NCBI GenBank assembly: GCA_944990035.1
Contig: CALYLX010000011.1
Coordinates: 248,001 to 312,000, forward strand
Length of the DNA stretch: 64,000 bases
Source of the DNA: Clitopilus passeckerianus
Taxonomy: Eukaryota > Basidiomycota > Agaricomycetes > Agaricales > Entolomataceae
Reading direction: 5' to 3'
The first letter of the stretch is position 1. The number at the start of each line of letters is the position of its first letter. The notes under the pieces were generated by a model. It searched no databases. It saw nothing but the letters and a program-made list of their open reading frames with translations, and was not told the origin of the DNA. Made by a program: the position numbers and the translations under genes. Below, one piece after another: positions 24,685 to 35,057 of the stretch.

Positions 24685-25620
24685 ACGGTAATTCGTCAAG
24701 CTGTCGCCAGCTATGTACCATACCTGCAACCCCTGCTGGTTGGATCCTCGACCTGTACCCGCTCCTCCCCGCGTATCTCCTCTGCTATCCCTTGTACGAC
24801 CACCTATGTGCAATACCGACAGAATGTGCTTGTACATGACCGCCTCTCCTTCCTCCCTGTCTCCCCTGTATCCGTCCTCGGCCCTTCATCTCATCCCATC
24901 TCGAGCATCTGCAATACACTCTGCCCCGATCACTCACTCATTTCGTCCTCTCATCCTGCATACCATCCAACTCACTCATTCACATACACGCACTACGGAA
25001 GCTTACCTGCATAACGGAAGAGTCCACAATCTCATATTCCTCTCATATGTTTTAATTTCTTTTACTCTTTTACATGTACATATCCCACTTTATTATTCCC
25101 TTGATCAATTACGTTCAATTACTTTACCTTACAAACGTTTCTGCCTTCATTTTTACTTAACCAATACCTTACAACCTGCAACTTTACCCTTGATTCACAT
25201 TTATTGATTGTTTTCTCAGATATTGATACTCGACATTTTTACCCAACGTTTTACGTTAATCTGCACACATTGGTTTACCGTACCATACTCAACATCTACC
25301 TTAAACTCCGAACATACACGTTATATCCATTGTAATACAACATCATACTTCCGACTTTACTCGCCGGCCAAGTGGTCAAGAGACAGGAGCCGATCTTCAC
25401 GTCAAGAGAAATGGCAATTTGCAAAGTCTCCAACTCAGGCTCTGCCAGTCGGCCAGCTGGGACAAAACTTCATAAGAGTATTCACAATTAACAGAGCTAT
25501 GATATACTACACGAACGGTAAGAAAATCTAGCCAGTAGCGAAAGCATTATATAGTGAGAATTACGATATCGAAGGAGAACAACTGAAAAATCCCAGCAGA
25601 AAGCACCGAAACGTCTAAAG
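24685..25620. other. Convergent intergenic region
   Basis: This 0.9 kb spacer lies between two genes that end towards each other. It is strongly pyrimidine-biased on the plus strand and AT-rich around 25040-25260, as expected for 3' flanks. No gene or structured repeat is evident. Confidence 0.4.
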
Positions 25621-27382
25621 CTAGTATCGTCCATAATCATGATAACCTGGATACTGCTGCCCGCCATAATACTGGTCGTAGCCGCCGTATCCGTAATGTT
25701 GTTGCTGATGCTGTTGTTGCTGGTAATACATGTCGTGGCCCCAGTGACCATTCGGCTGTTGGTGCTGCCAGGACATTCGATTTCCGTCGTACACATGTTG
25801 TTGGTATTGCGGAGGTGGACCATATCTCGTGTCCATGGAAATACGGGATAGCAAGGATGGCCCAGAGTGAGACGGAGGGGCCTGCTGTGGGCGGTTAGGA
25901 AGATTAGGAGGTCGAGGGGTAGCGGTGAAGTTCTTTTCAATCATTTCTCGACGGCGAAGTACCTGAGAACGGGGTCAACAAGAACATAGAGGAGGTAGAA
26001 AAGGTCAACGAACCTCGGTATCAAAGGACACAATTTTTCCCAGAAGACTGTCTTTACTGTTCGCTTCTTGAAGAGTCAGCTGGTGAAGGGCATTGTAGCC
26101 CTCCGTAAACGCCTCTACCAGGTTGCTGTACCTGGATATGGATTTGGCAACCTCGTTTTCTGTGAAGACGTTGAGACAAAGAAACGAGGTCATTTGTGAG
26201 TGTGGACGAACCTGAGACTATCAAGCACCGGACTGACAAGGATTCGGATGGATTAACCTTTGCCTTCAATTCAAAGCCCTCCGACACAGAGATGTACGAA
26301 GTTTTGTATGGGAACTCAGCCCCATAATACTTCAAAAAGTCAATGACCATTTGGCCGAGAGACTCTGAACCTTCCGGGTCATCTATACACTCTTGAGGTA
26401 CATTATAAGGATTGCTCTAGGAAAAAGAACGCATGGTAAATAAAGGAGGGAACTCGAAATAAAAGGAACCCACCTTGAGCAGAAATATTGACATGCATAT
26501 TAGCGGGTAGCTGCCCAAGCCTCCCTTAGATGGGTCGTTCATCTGCCTCAGCGCCAGGAAGCCTTTCATGACCAACACGAGAGGCCGAAGTGCAGGCATC
26601 GTTGCAAGGTATTTTTTGACGACTTCAATTGCCTCGACTCCAGCAGCGTTGTTGATTCCAATGTCCATGTCGAACGAGCCATAAGCGTCATTCGTCTTCA
26701 GGGCAATGATGGGTGCTCGAGCACGATGATTGACGAAGCTCGTTTCTGCAATGCCAGAGTTCCTCAGGCGAGAGGAGATTTGGAAAAGGCAACTCTTGAC
26801 AGCGGATTCGGGGAGGTTGGGGACTGTAATGGCCACGTCAATATCACTGCAAAGAGGCCCATTTAGAGGAGACTAACAATAGTATGAGGGTATCTTACCT
26901 AGAAGGTAGTGAAAGCCCAGTTGAAAAGCTCCCAAAGACATGGACTTCCGCCTGGCGGAAACGAGTGTCGACGACTCGAGATATAGAGGTTTTGATAGTT
27001 TCCACTGCGTTCTGTTCTGCTACAGTTGGCAAGCAATAAGTAGCATACGCCACCACTTCGCGATGTAGCCTGGATTGATAAATGCTGTGAGCTCTACCCC
27101 CTGCAGTTCCAGCATAGACACGTACCTCTGGTTCACTGTACTGTATTGTTGGTCAAGAGGAACCTGTAGCATCCAAGGCGTTGTTGGGTCGCAATGGCGC
27201 TTCAGCTCTTTACCAGACCCATTCTGAAGCGCATCCGCGCCGCCTCTCCTGTGGTTATGGTTCGTCTTTGAGTTCTCCGAGATGCCAGAGTGGTTGGCGC
27301 GGTGCGAGTTGGACGAGGGTTGGTAACGCCTTCTGTTGTTACGAACCTCACGACCTTGAGCGGAGCTCGTGGCGTTCTTCAT
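25621..27382 (-). CDS. Non-canonical poly(A) polymerase (Trf4/PAPD5 type)
   Basis: This is the nuclear nucleotidyltransferase expected to add short oligo(A) tails in a TRAMP-like RNA surveillance complex. The ATG at 27382 opens a basic N-terminal region. Splicing then gives QQYSTVNQRLHREVVAYATY, the polymerase-beta motif VFGSFSTGLSLPSSDIDVAI (GS followed by DID, metal-binding Asp residues) and a third acidic site in GSFDMDIGINN. The helical PAP core (LRPLVLVMKGFLALRQMNDP, GGLGSYPLICMSIFLL) and PAP-associated domain (FLKYYGAEFPYKTSYISV, RPHSQMTSFLCLNVF) follow. About five introns are needed. The C-terminal tail after PPNLPNRPQQAPPS is rich in Gln, Gly and Tyr (QQQQHQQQHYGYGGYDQYYG), a low-complexity extension I do not recall from yeast Trf4. 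The stop is TAG at 25621-25623. Confidence 0.88.
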
Positions 27383-27774
27383 AGGCGACGAACGGTGGTT
27401 GGTAACGTCGAGTTATAGTGCATGGACGTCGAAAGCTCCCAGCTGGCTTCGGTTCCTTGCCTGATGATGGTGGCAGTTGTGGACCAAGGACTGTCGCACG
27501 ACGATCGGCGCTGTCATGATCAGTTGCGGCACCTTCAAGTGCCAATGAACGTCCAACACCGAGCATTCGACTTGGAATCATTTCAACAGCGAGAAAAAAG
27601 GCTACAGCAACCATGAGAGGCATCTGGTAGCGGTCGACCACCGAATGAATTTCTCGACCTTGGGCTAAATTTCGTTCTCAAGCTTCACCGAAGTAGCAAT
27701 GAGTGTTGATTAATATATATACTCTACATTAAATTACAATCCAACTGAGATGGTCTCTTTCGGATGTACTCCAT
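27383..27774. other. Spacer between two minus-strand genes
   Basis: This 392-base spacer should hold the promoter of the Trf4-like gene and the 3' flank of the duplicated-module gene. A 97-codon minus-strand frame overlaps the Trf4 start but ends out of frame with it. AT-rich sequence at 27700-27740 fits a polyadenylation region. Confidence 0.4.
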
Positions 27775-29697
27775 CTAGCCGTCCTGGTCACCTCTCTTGG
27801 CCATGGGATGCAACGGAATTATCACCGGTACACCCCTCCAAGTCAAAAGCGTACCCTCATTGGGTATATCACGAGCGCCCTTGGTGATATTGGCAGCCTG
27901 TATTGGCTCCAAGATTTTGAGGAGTCGAAGATGGCATTGCTGCTGACCCGACTGGGTTGGGTCAGGAAGTAGTTCGAGACGGAAGATGCATTTCCCTAGA
28001 ACATTTGAGTTAGCAGATGCCTCACGGATATTATGTGTAGAACTCACCGGCTTTCAGATGGGACCAGTCGTACGCTCGCAGAAGCAACTGGCCCAGTCGG
28101 CCTGGACGACAAATGTGGCCATGTTCTGCATCTATGATATAGAAATAGGGTCCGGGTGAATGAAAGGATGCCTTGAAAGGATGCTCAGGGTGCCAGAGGA
28201 CGGTCGAAGTTGTTGAGCGCTGGGGCAGTGGGTATGCCCGACCTATGCGCTGGCACTGGTGGATAGCTTCCTCAGTAACCAAGCCATCTTGCACCAACTG
28301 TGCGAGAAGAGGCTTGTGAGTCACCCTATTGGCTAGCTGGAGCAGCTCAATTTGCCATGAACGATCTTTCCCTGGGATCAAGAAATCTTTTCCTACTCGG
28401 AAACCTTCAATGGAGGCATCCGAACTGATACGTAGGCGGACACTAGCAGAAAGTAGAGGAAGGGTTGGGTCATGGTGAAAGTACAAGAATCCATGCGTCC
28501 CTGCAGGCCATCGATTCAAGGGGAATGGCGCCTGGAGTCTTGCACGGTCGGCGGTGCTGCCAACACGTTTCAAATTCGTCATGGTCGCAGACGTGTAGAT
28601 AGTCGGCTTGCACTCTGATATGTCGAGGTAATCCTGAGGTTGAAGTCTGGTGGGGTCCAAGGTAGAAATTTGAGGGGCCCTCGGAACGTAAATGGGTTCT
28701 TCTGGACTCGCGAGTGCTGATTGACTCCTTTTACTATGAAGAATCGAACCCGATCCAGCCCGCGGGGTGACCGGTTGTAACTTCGTTATCTTAACCAGTG
28801 GACGTTGGTTTCGGCAAATCAAAGAGCCTTCCTTCGGCTGATCAAAATATGCAGAGCCTGGGAGAACGCATTCGACAGGTGTAAGGAGCTTTAGTACCCG
28901 TATATTCAAGGCAAGGCGTAGATTGGGACCCAGGGGAGCATCCTCGAGTTTCTCAAGGCGAATCAAGCATCGACCTGATAAGGTTCAGTAACCAGTGACA
29001 ATGAAGCATCGGAGAGGCTTACCCTTGTATGGCCGAGGAGATGTTGACGTCTGTTGAATGTACAGTCGAAATTTGAGCAGCCTTGACTGTTCTTCATCCA
29101 GGATATAACAGCACCGATGCCCGTCGGACAATTCAATTTCAAATGGCGTATCCAAGGAAGACAAGAGCTTAGTCTGGGAGGTGAGGATCATTTTGCTCTT
29201 CGTACTACATGCCGCTTCCAAGGCCATCCCCCATTTCGAAAGCAGAGCCCAATCAAGAAAACCATCCCCAATCAGGCGTCTGATAACACCCTCGACCCAA
29301 TCTTTCCGACACCCATGGCGCATGATCCATAGGCGCATGAGGGAGTATGACCAGGGCACGTCTGACTCGTTGAACAAGAGGTCCTTGCCTGAGTCAAAAC
29401 CCTCCTGAGTCGCTTCATCCGCGATGCGGAATCGTAGACCCGAAATGTTCGGTCGTTTCCATGGATCAGCATGGAAGTAGAAAAATCCTTTGCAGCCGTC
29501 GGGAAAGCAGTTGGGTCGTTGACTTCGGGAATAAAGTATTGTAGAGGGCGCCATGTTGTTGTCTATAGCTTCCTGGCTGAAGTAGGCACGACAGCCACTT
29601 TGAAGGCTGAGGTCAATATAGTCTTCAGGAACAGAATGGTGTGGGTCCAAGTTCTTGACCACTGGTATTGTTGAGTGACCAGGTCTCCTTCGCAAAC
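27775..29697 (-). CDS. Protein with two tandem copies of an unknown module
   Basis: One spliced gene carries two homologous modules of about 300 residues. Matching landmarks, module 1 then module 2: LDPHHSVPEDYIDLS / LDPTRLQPQDYLDIS, GFFYFHADP / GFLYFHHDP, ATQEGFDSGKDLL / ASIEGFRVGKDFL, CCYILDEEQ / YFYIIDAEH and GRCLIRLEKL / GKCIFRLELL. Introns at 28975-29022 and 27996-28047 sit at the same place in each module, within the Gly codon before [RK]C. A related single-module pattern (G-F-[FL]-Y-F/Y-H near the middle, then an R-F/L-R-I strand) is familiar to me from Agaricomycete hypothetical proteins of unknown function. The protein ends MAKRGDQDG. The first exon or exons lie beyond the acceptor at 29698-29700 and could not be placed; a candidate region at 29800-29930 reads SCYEEDYAPYTSESFCGPKC. 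Confidence 0.7.
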
Positions 29698-32250
29698 CTA
29701 TAGCCAGAGGCCTCGGTCTTGGGGGTAAATCTGTAGCCTGTTACTACCTGTTCATGCGGAAGTGCACAGTGTCGAGACGTACCACTCACCGTCGCTGTAC
29801 TATAGTCACAGTAATGACATGGGAACCTCGATGTCGGTACGGAATGGGGCTTTGCATTTTGGACCACAAAAGCTCTCGGAAGTATACGGCGCGTAATCCT
29901 CCTCGTAGCAACTCGAAGCATTACCACCACTGGTGTAAGGTCATGGAGGAGGGAGCAAGGGTACGGGAGTCAATAAGCGGTGAGCCGAACGTTCTCGGTT
30001 GTGCTGCATAGCCATCACGCGCCACCCACCGTCCACTTCAAGGACCTTGGTCACGGTTCCAGTTCGACAGCGACTCTGTCAGACACGGTGATAAAGGGAA
30101 CGTATCTGCCGTCGCTCCTGATCTTCAAACAGAGAGCCGCGTTCTCGATGTCTTTCTCTGGGCTTAATGATTCAGGGCGGTGACCAATTTCTGGGACTGC
30201 GCTGCATTGGTCAAAGAACTATGAATATGAAGCGACCATCTACGTTGTACAGGATGTTTCTCCTTCGCCCGGGCTCGCTGTGACTTGTTCTTGTCTGGAC
30301 CTAGCAGGAAATGCATCACAATACCTTGTTTCTCCGACCTGCTAGACCCATCACGGGTAAAAGAAAGTATGAATCACGCTCCGATTCCTGCGACCGTTGT
30401 GTTCATAAAACTTGGCTGGTGAATGACCCAACCAACTCACTGTGAAGTCAGGACAAAACTGCAGGACTCTGGGTGAACGCCGCTCTCTCCCCGTGTATGA
30501 GATGTCGTGTTCAGCTTTTTCCACGTTTCTCTTAGTAGGAAATTTCCGTTCAGATCCTGCTATACGCAACTGATTGTGCCATTTCAGGAGACATTCACCC
30601 ATCCCTTGGTATCCTTTCTTGTTCAGCTATTATGCACGTTGTCTGATTCAATCAATGACGTTGGAAGGAACATTAGTTCTGCCGCGGCACGAGTATGTTA
30701 TGTTCTGACAGTTCCGAATCCCACAAAATGCCTTGTAAAGTCAATTAATGACGTTTACTGCTATACGTCTCACATGGCCGTCTTTCAAGGTCAGATAGCC
30801 TATGCTTCTATCTAGTTGTGGCTTAGGCTGTGATTCTTAATCTGGTGGGGATCCCTATGCGCGACCCAGCTGAAGGAATCCCGTGGCTATCCCTGGATCT
30901 GTGTTTTCTTAAAATTTCCCCATGAATTGGGTTATTTTCAAAGCGAGTGGTGTACAGTGCTCACCAACGAAAACTCCACATGTACCTGCTGTCCGTTCCA
31001 AGCATGGACTCGAGATTTTTCGTCCTTACGAAACTCACTGGCACTGCTATACTGTCGTCATAGCAAACTGGTTCGTATGCAATGTGATATGCAAAGCCGC
31101 CAGTATACTCATATCAAACCTCGGTAGACTATTCCGCCTGCTGCTCTTTACCTACCTCGGAAACGTTCATATCCATGGATTAGAGGTTATCAAGATTATC
31201 TGCGGTCTGTGTGGAGTATTGAATGCCTCAGGGAAGATCACGGAACTATGGAGGACTTAATGAATTCTTGTGATCAGCAGGCGTCTACGGCTGAACTATC
31301 CTAAACCAATTTCCGTCAAGTCATTTCTTGAGCTTCAACTTTCTGGTTGAGAATTGCTTAACTGGGGACAGCCTGCGGACTTACATTCCCAGGCCCTACT
31401 CTTTCGGCTTGAAGTAGTCGAATCTACCACTGTGAGACATCACTCTATTCACAATTGTGGTGACTGCAAAACCAACTTCGTTGCCTTTCCATGAAACCTT
31501 CTTGTGAGTGGGCCCATAACTCCACGCATGGCCCATAATTTAACGCAGTGGACCTTACCCGCGCCGTTGACAGGAATTTACTATCACTTGACCGTGTTAG
31601 ACTCCCGAGGCAACCGATATTGTTATCCACTTCCTGAACGCCTGGAAGTCACGCTGTCCCCTGTAATGAACTATCTAGCGATCTCACATCTGCGATACGT
31701 CGTACAAAATGCCGACATCTCATTCGCGCGCGATATGGCTGACTACGTCTAGGTGCACGTTCCGACGGTAATTCGGATGTATTATGGAACCATTCTAAAT
31801 CACAGTTTCAGTTGATGTGGCTCTTTGTAGAGGCTTAATCTTCTTCGCAATATGAACTCGTCGCTGCCGTAAGAGGACCTCCTCGCAATCGGACAGACTA
31901 TCCGTATAACTCCATTCTTTTCAGGAAGAACCGCTTCCATCTACGGCTGCCGCGGCGAGTGGCCTTGACTTCTCCTTGACATGGTTCTTGATAGTCGATG
32001 GAGCACAGTCGTCATTGATAGTCGTCGGCGGTGTTAAGAGGAGGTTCCAAAGCAGGAAGAATCGTCTTGGTATACCCGTTGCTCACTGTTGAATCCGACT
32101 CTGGCGACGCACGGTGCTCTTGTACTCTCCCCAGAGGTAGCGGGGTAGGCTAAGGCATATTCTCGGCATCTCCTTTGAATTCTGAGTTTTCCCGATGTGA
32201 ATCGTTGGTTGACACTAATATGTACCCAGGTGTTCCAATCTCACCAATAC
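29698..32250. other. Gene-poor stretch of 2.5 kb
   Basis: The first 300 bases probably include the missing 5' exon(s) and promoter of the duplicated-module gene. Beyond that, a plus-strand ATG frame of 112 codons at 30922-31260 has no recognisable domain, and an 82-codon frame at 31504-31752 is likewise unremarkable. No RNA gene or repeat was seen. Confidence 0.35.
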
Positions 32251-33000
32251 CTAGCCCTTCAAGTGACAGTAGAAATGATACCAGAAACTTGGTTTACGAT
32301 CCCGTCCCGTACAAGGCTCGTGAATGCAATCTACCGCTGTAGGCCGGAGATTCTTTGTTTCGTAACGGTGGGATGAACCAAAGAAGCCAGACTCAGGTAA
32401 GATCCCACCAGAAAAGTCTATGAGGTCACTGCAGCATGCCAGACGCTTGTTCAGCTCGAAACGTGCCTTCATAGCACTTTTCATTCCGATAAGCCCCTCA
32501 TTCATATCGCTAACGAACAAAGCATCGCCAAAGTCACATCCCTTTAGACGCCCATTGCATTGTCCACAGTCCTCCACTCCTTTATCGGATGGCTTGGCGA
32601 AAGCTCCCGACGACCGCGAGGAAATTTCATTTCCCTTTGTATTGCAGAGGTCAGGTGAAGATTCCTTCTGTGCTCAAATCGCCGTTCACCCTGAGGACAA
32701 TCGGATCGTAGAGTTCTTGCACTTCCAGTGTGGATGTGGCGCTCTGAGCTGCGGTTTGAGAACGGAGAATACATCCATGGAAGACAGAGGTTTGCCGGCG
32801 GCTACGCTTTCCTGACAGGATAGGCCACACGAGCGGGGTATCGATGAAGCCAAGATGTCTACCCAAGTCAAGTCAAAGAATTTTGATAAATTCAGATCGA
32901 GGTCAACGAGGTCGCGGATAACAATTTCTGATTGTGTGAAGATATCTGCCACATGGAAGTTTCTTCGATGATTCGGCCCAGAAAACGGCTCGAACGACAT
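32251..33000 (-). pseudogene. Lineage-specific hypothetical gene, apparently frameshifted
   Basis: Two large blocks look like consecutive parts of a protein family I know only as Agaricomycete hypotheticals. The first is open from 33000 and reads SQSEIVIRDL-like sequence, then FFDLTWVDILASSIPRSCGL and APHPHWKCKNSTIRLSS. The second, in another frame, reads GNEISSRSSGAFAKPSDKG, VEDCGQCNGRLKGCDFGDAL, ELNKRLACCSDLIDFSGG, SGFFGSSHRYETKNLRPTAV and CIHEPCTGRDRKPSFWYHF before the stop at 32251. A donor (GTGAAC) follows the first block, but the only workable acceptor (ACAAAG) leaves the frame off by one. I therefore call it frameshifted, although an unusual splice or a sequencing error could rescue it. 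The function of the family is unknown. Confidence 0.5.
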
Positions 33001-33628
33001 GGGAAGCGTGAGGTCAATGAGAAGGTCAAACGCCGAAGGAAATGATTGACCATGAAACCCGATATTCTAGATTCTGTTCTTCATGAGAACGCTGATGGGG
33101 CGTGTGGGTAAGGCTGATTTATGTCCCATCGATTACGCCAAACAGATAGGCAACTCCCAGTGCAAACATGTCGTAAATTTAGAAGTCCCGTGCAGGCGCA
33201 TGTTTTCCTCCAGGCCAATGCCAAACCGGAATTGCAAGCCGGAAATAATGTGAATGAATGAAGAAGCGATTTACCCCACATCGAAGACTCTCTGGAACCT
33301 GGGGTAGGTAATTGCCTCTGTGGAGATATGTGAAGCAAATCATCCCGAAACTGACGCTCGAAATCATGTCGAGACAGCTTGTGGGACCTTGATTTGATTG
33401 AGGAGGTGGGAAATCAGAAGTGTGGCTTGACCCTCGCCAAAGCGAGACAAAACTAACCAAACCTGCTTCTCCTTGACGGAATCCGCGCACCTCCAGGTGG
33501 TGTGCGGTGGAAGCGGCTGGCCTAACGGAAGCTGCTTGCGAGGCCCATCAGATGTTCAGGAACTGCGCTAAGGCTTCTTCAAGAATCAAACTTCAGTAGT
33601 GAGAAGAATGATATATTCATTTCATCCA
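33001..33628. other. Spacer upstream of the broken gene
   Basis: Minus-strand frames of 85-103 codons overlap at 33081-33490 but are mutually out of frame and show no motif. They might be decayed 5' exons of the broken gene downstream. The bases nearest 33628 are the 3' flank of DPM3. Confidence 0.3.
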
Positions 33629-34242
33629 CTAATCGACAGTTACACCGCGCGAACGCAAATCATTCTTAGCTTCCGAGATCTCCTACATGCGAGAGGAGTC
33701 AGCGATCCGGGCTGGTTCAGGTGCAGAAAACGAGAGATAGGATCTCTTAAGATTAAATCCGAAGCTCGGATTAGTGCCATATCGATCATATGAATGTCAG
33801 GAGTCAGCCGAGCTGAGTTCCAGGGAACATTATACCAGAAAAAAGCACAATGGCAAGGGTTGACAGGGGTACTAGAAGGAAGAAGTGACTCACCTGAAGA
33901 AGTTCTGTATATGCCTCAGGGCAATCCCTGAATGTGAAAAGGCCCCAGCCTAATGACCACAAGGAATAGGATCCGAAGGAAACTAGAAGCCACCACGGTA
34001 TCTGAGGGTATCAGAGTCGCAGTTGAAGGGAGGAGCAAGTGTAGACATGCAGAAGTTTGCGACGGGACCATACGTCAATAAACTGCAAGATGCGTCGCAA
34101 AGCCAGGTTTGCTCACCACTGGTAGGATCTCCTGAACAGCTTTCTCGTCGAGAACTGGCAATTGAATGTACTCCCAGAATAGCAGGAAATATGTAACCGA
34201 GAAAAAGACCGTTATGAAGGATGCACGCTGTGCTTTTGTCAT
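33629..34242 (-). CDS. DPM3: Dolichol-phosphate mannosyltransferase subunit 3 (DPM3)
   Basis: This is the small ER membrane subunit that tethers and stabilises the catalytic Dpm1 subunit, which makes dolichol-phosphate-mannose for N-glycosylation, O-mannosylation and GPI anchors. Three exons are evident. The first reads MTKAQRASFITVFFSVTYFL and LFWEYIQLPVLDEKAVQEIL. The second reads IPWWLLVSFGSYSLWSLGWG and LFTFRDCPEAYTELLQ. The third reads EISEAKNDLRSRGVTVD and ends at the TAG at 33629. The total is just under 100 residues, the usual size, with two hydrophobic spans and the conserved FRDCPEAYxELLxEIxxAKxDLRxRGV tail. The ATG at 34242 is preferred over the longer frame because the family starts with this short polar lead into the first span. 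Confidence 0.92.
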
Positions 34243-34524
34243 TGCAATAAAGAATGTTGGTGGTTCGGTGGAAGATGTGTTCGACGTCTCGCGCGACGAC
34301 CTCAACGTGGCGAAACGCCGAATGTGGCTGTGCAACTTGCCAGAAAAGGAGTTTCGATCATTCGTTGCACCCTGACATTCTGACCAGCCTCATGAGCTGA
34401 AAGCTGAAGTGTTCCGACCACAAAAAAGTTGTATTTATTTACGATAGTAATAACCATAGTAAATCTTGGTATTAAAATATCTATAGGCCGTATCCATTAC
34501 TTCGTGCATTGCATGGGCAGAAAT

Positions 34525-35057
34525 TCAAGCGTTGAGGAGACCAGCAAGCTTTCCTTGCTTATTGAGGGCTTGCACAGCGTCGTTGCCTATCACGTTTCGT
34601 CAGTCATTGATATGAAATGGCAACAATATCACATACCACCTATGTGCTCCTTGTCTGTGATGCAAGCGGTTGATACAGTCAGCGGGTTATTCTCAGTAGT
34701 TCTAACAAGAATCCCAACTTACTGATGAAAACGTTAGGTACGGTGCGCTGGCCCGTCTTTTCGTAGAGGTAGTTCTGGATGGCTGCGCCATCCTCGAGTT
34801 TGTCAAGTCTGGTAGAAGAGTTGTCAGCTCGCGGGCTAGCATGTCGGAGTAGGCAACCATACTCAAAGACCTTGGTCGCTACCTCTTTGAAATCCGAGCT
34901 AAAAAGGCCCTTGGTCTTACTGCAATAGGGACAGTAGCTCTTGGAAAAGATGGTTACTTTGTTCTCGGCAATAGCTTCCTATAGATTACGATCAGTTTTA
35001 ACGCGAAGGCCCAGGTGTAGACATATCACGCACGTCGACGAGTTCCTTAAAGCCCAT
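34525..35057 (-). CDS. Dithiol glutaredoxin (CPYC)
   Basis: This is a small thiol-disulfide oxidoreductase that uses glutathione to reduce disulfides and mixed disulfides. Spliced exons read MGFKELVD, EAIAENKVTIFSKSYCPYCS, KTKGLFSSDFKEVATKVF, ELDKLEDGAAIQNYLYEKTG, QRTVPNVFI, then KEHIGGNDALQALNKQGKL-like sequence ending in AGLLNA. The active site is CPYC, the cis-Pro motif is TVPNVFI and the glutathione-binding GG-D motif is present, so this is a class I dithiol enzyme of normal size (about 100 residues). No targeting sequence is seen at the chosen ATG (35057), so it is probably cytosolic. A gap of 282 bases separates it from DPM3 on the same strand. Confidence 0.9.
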
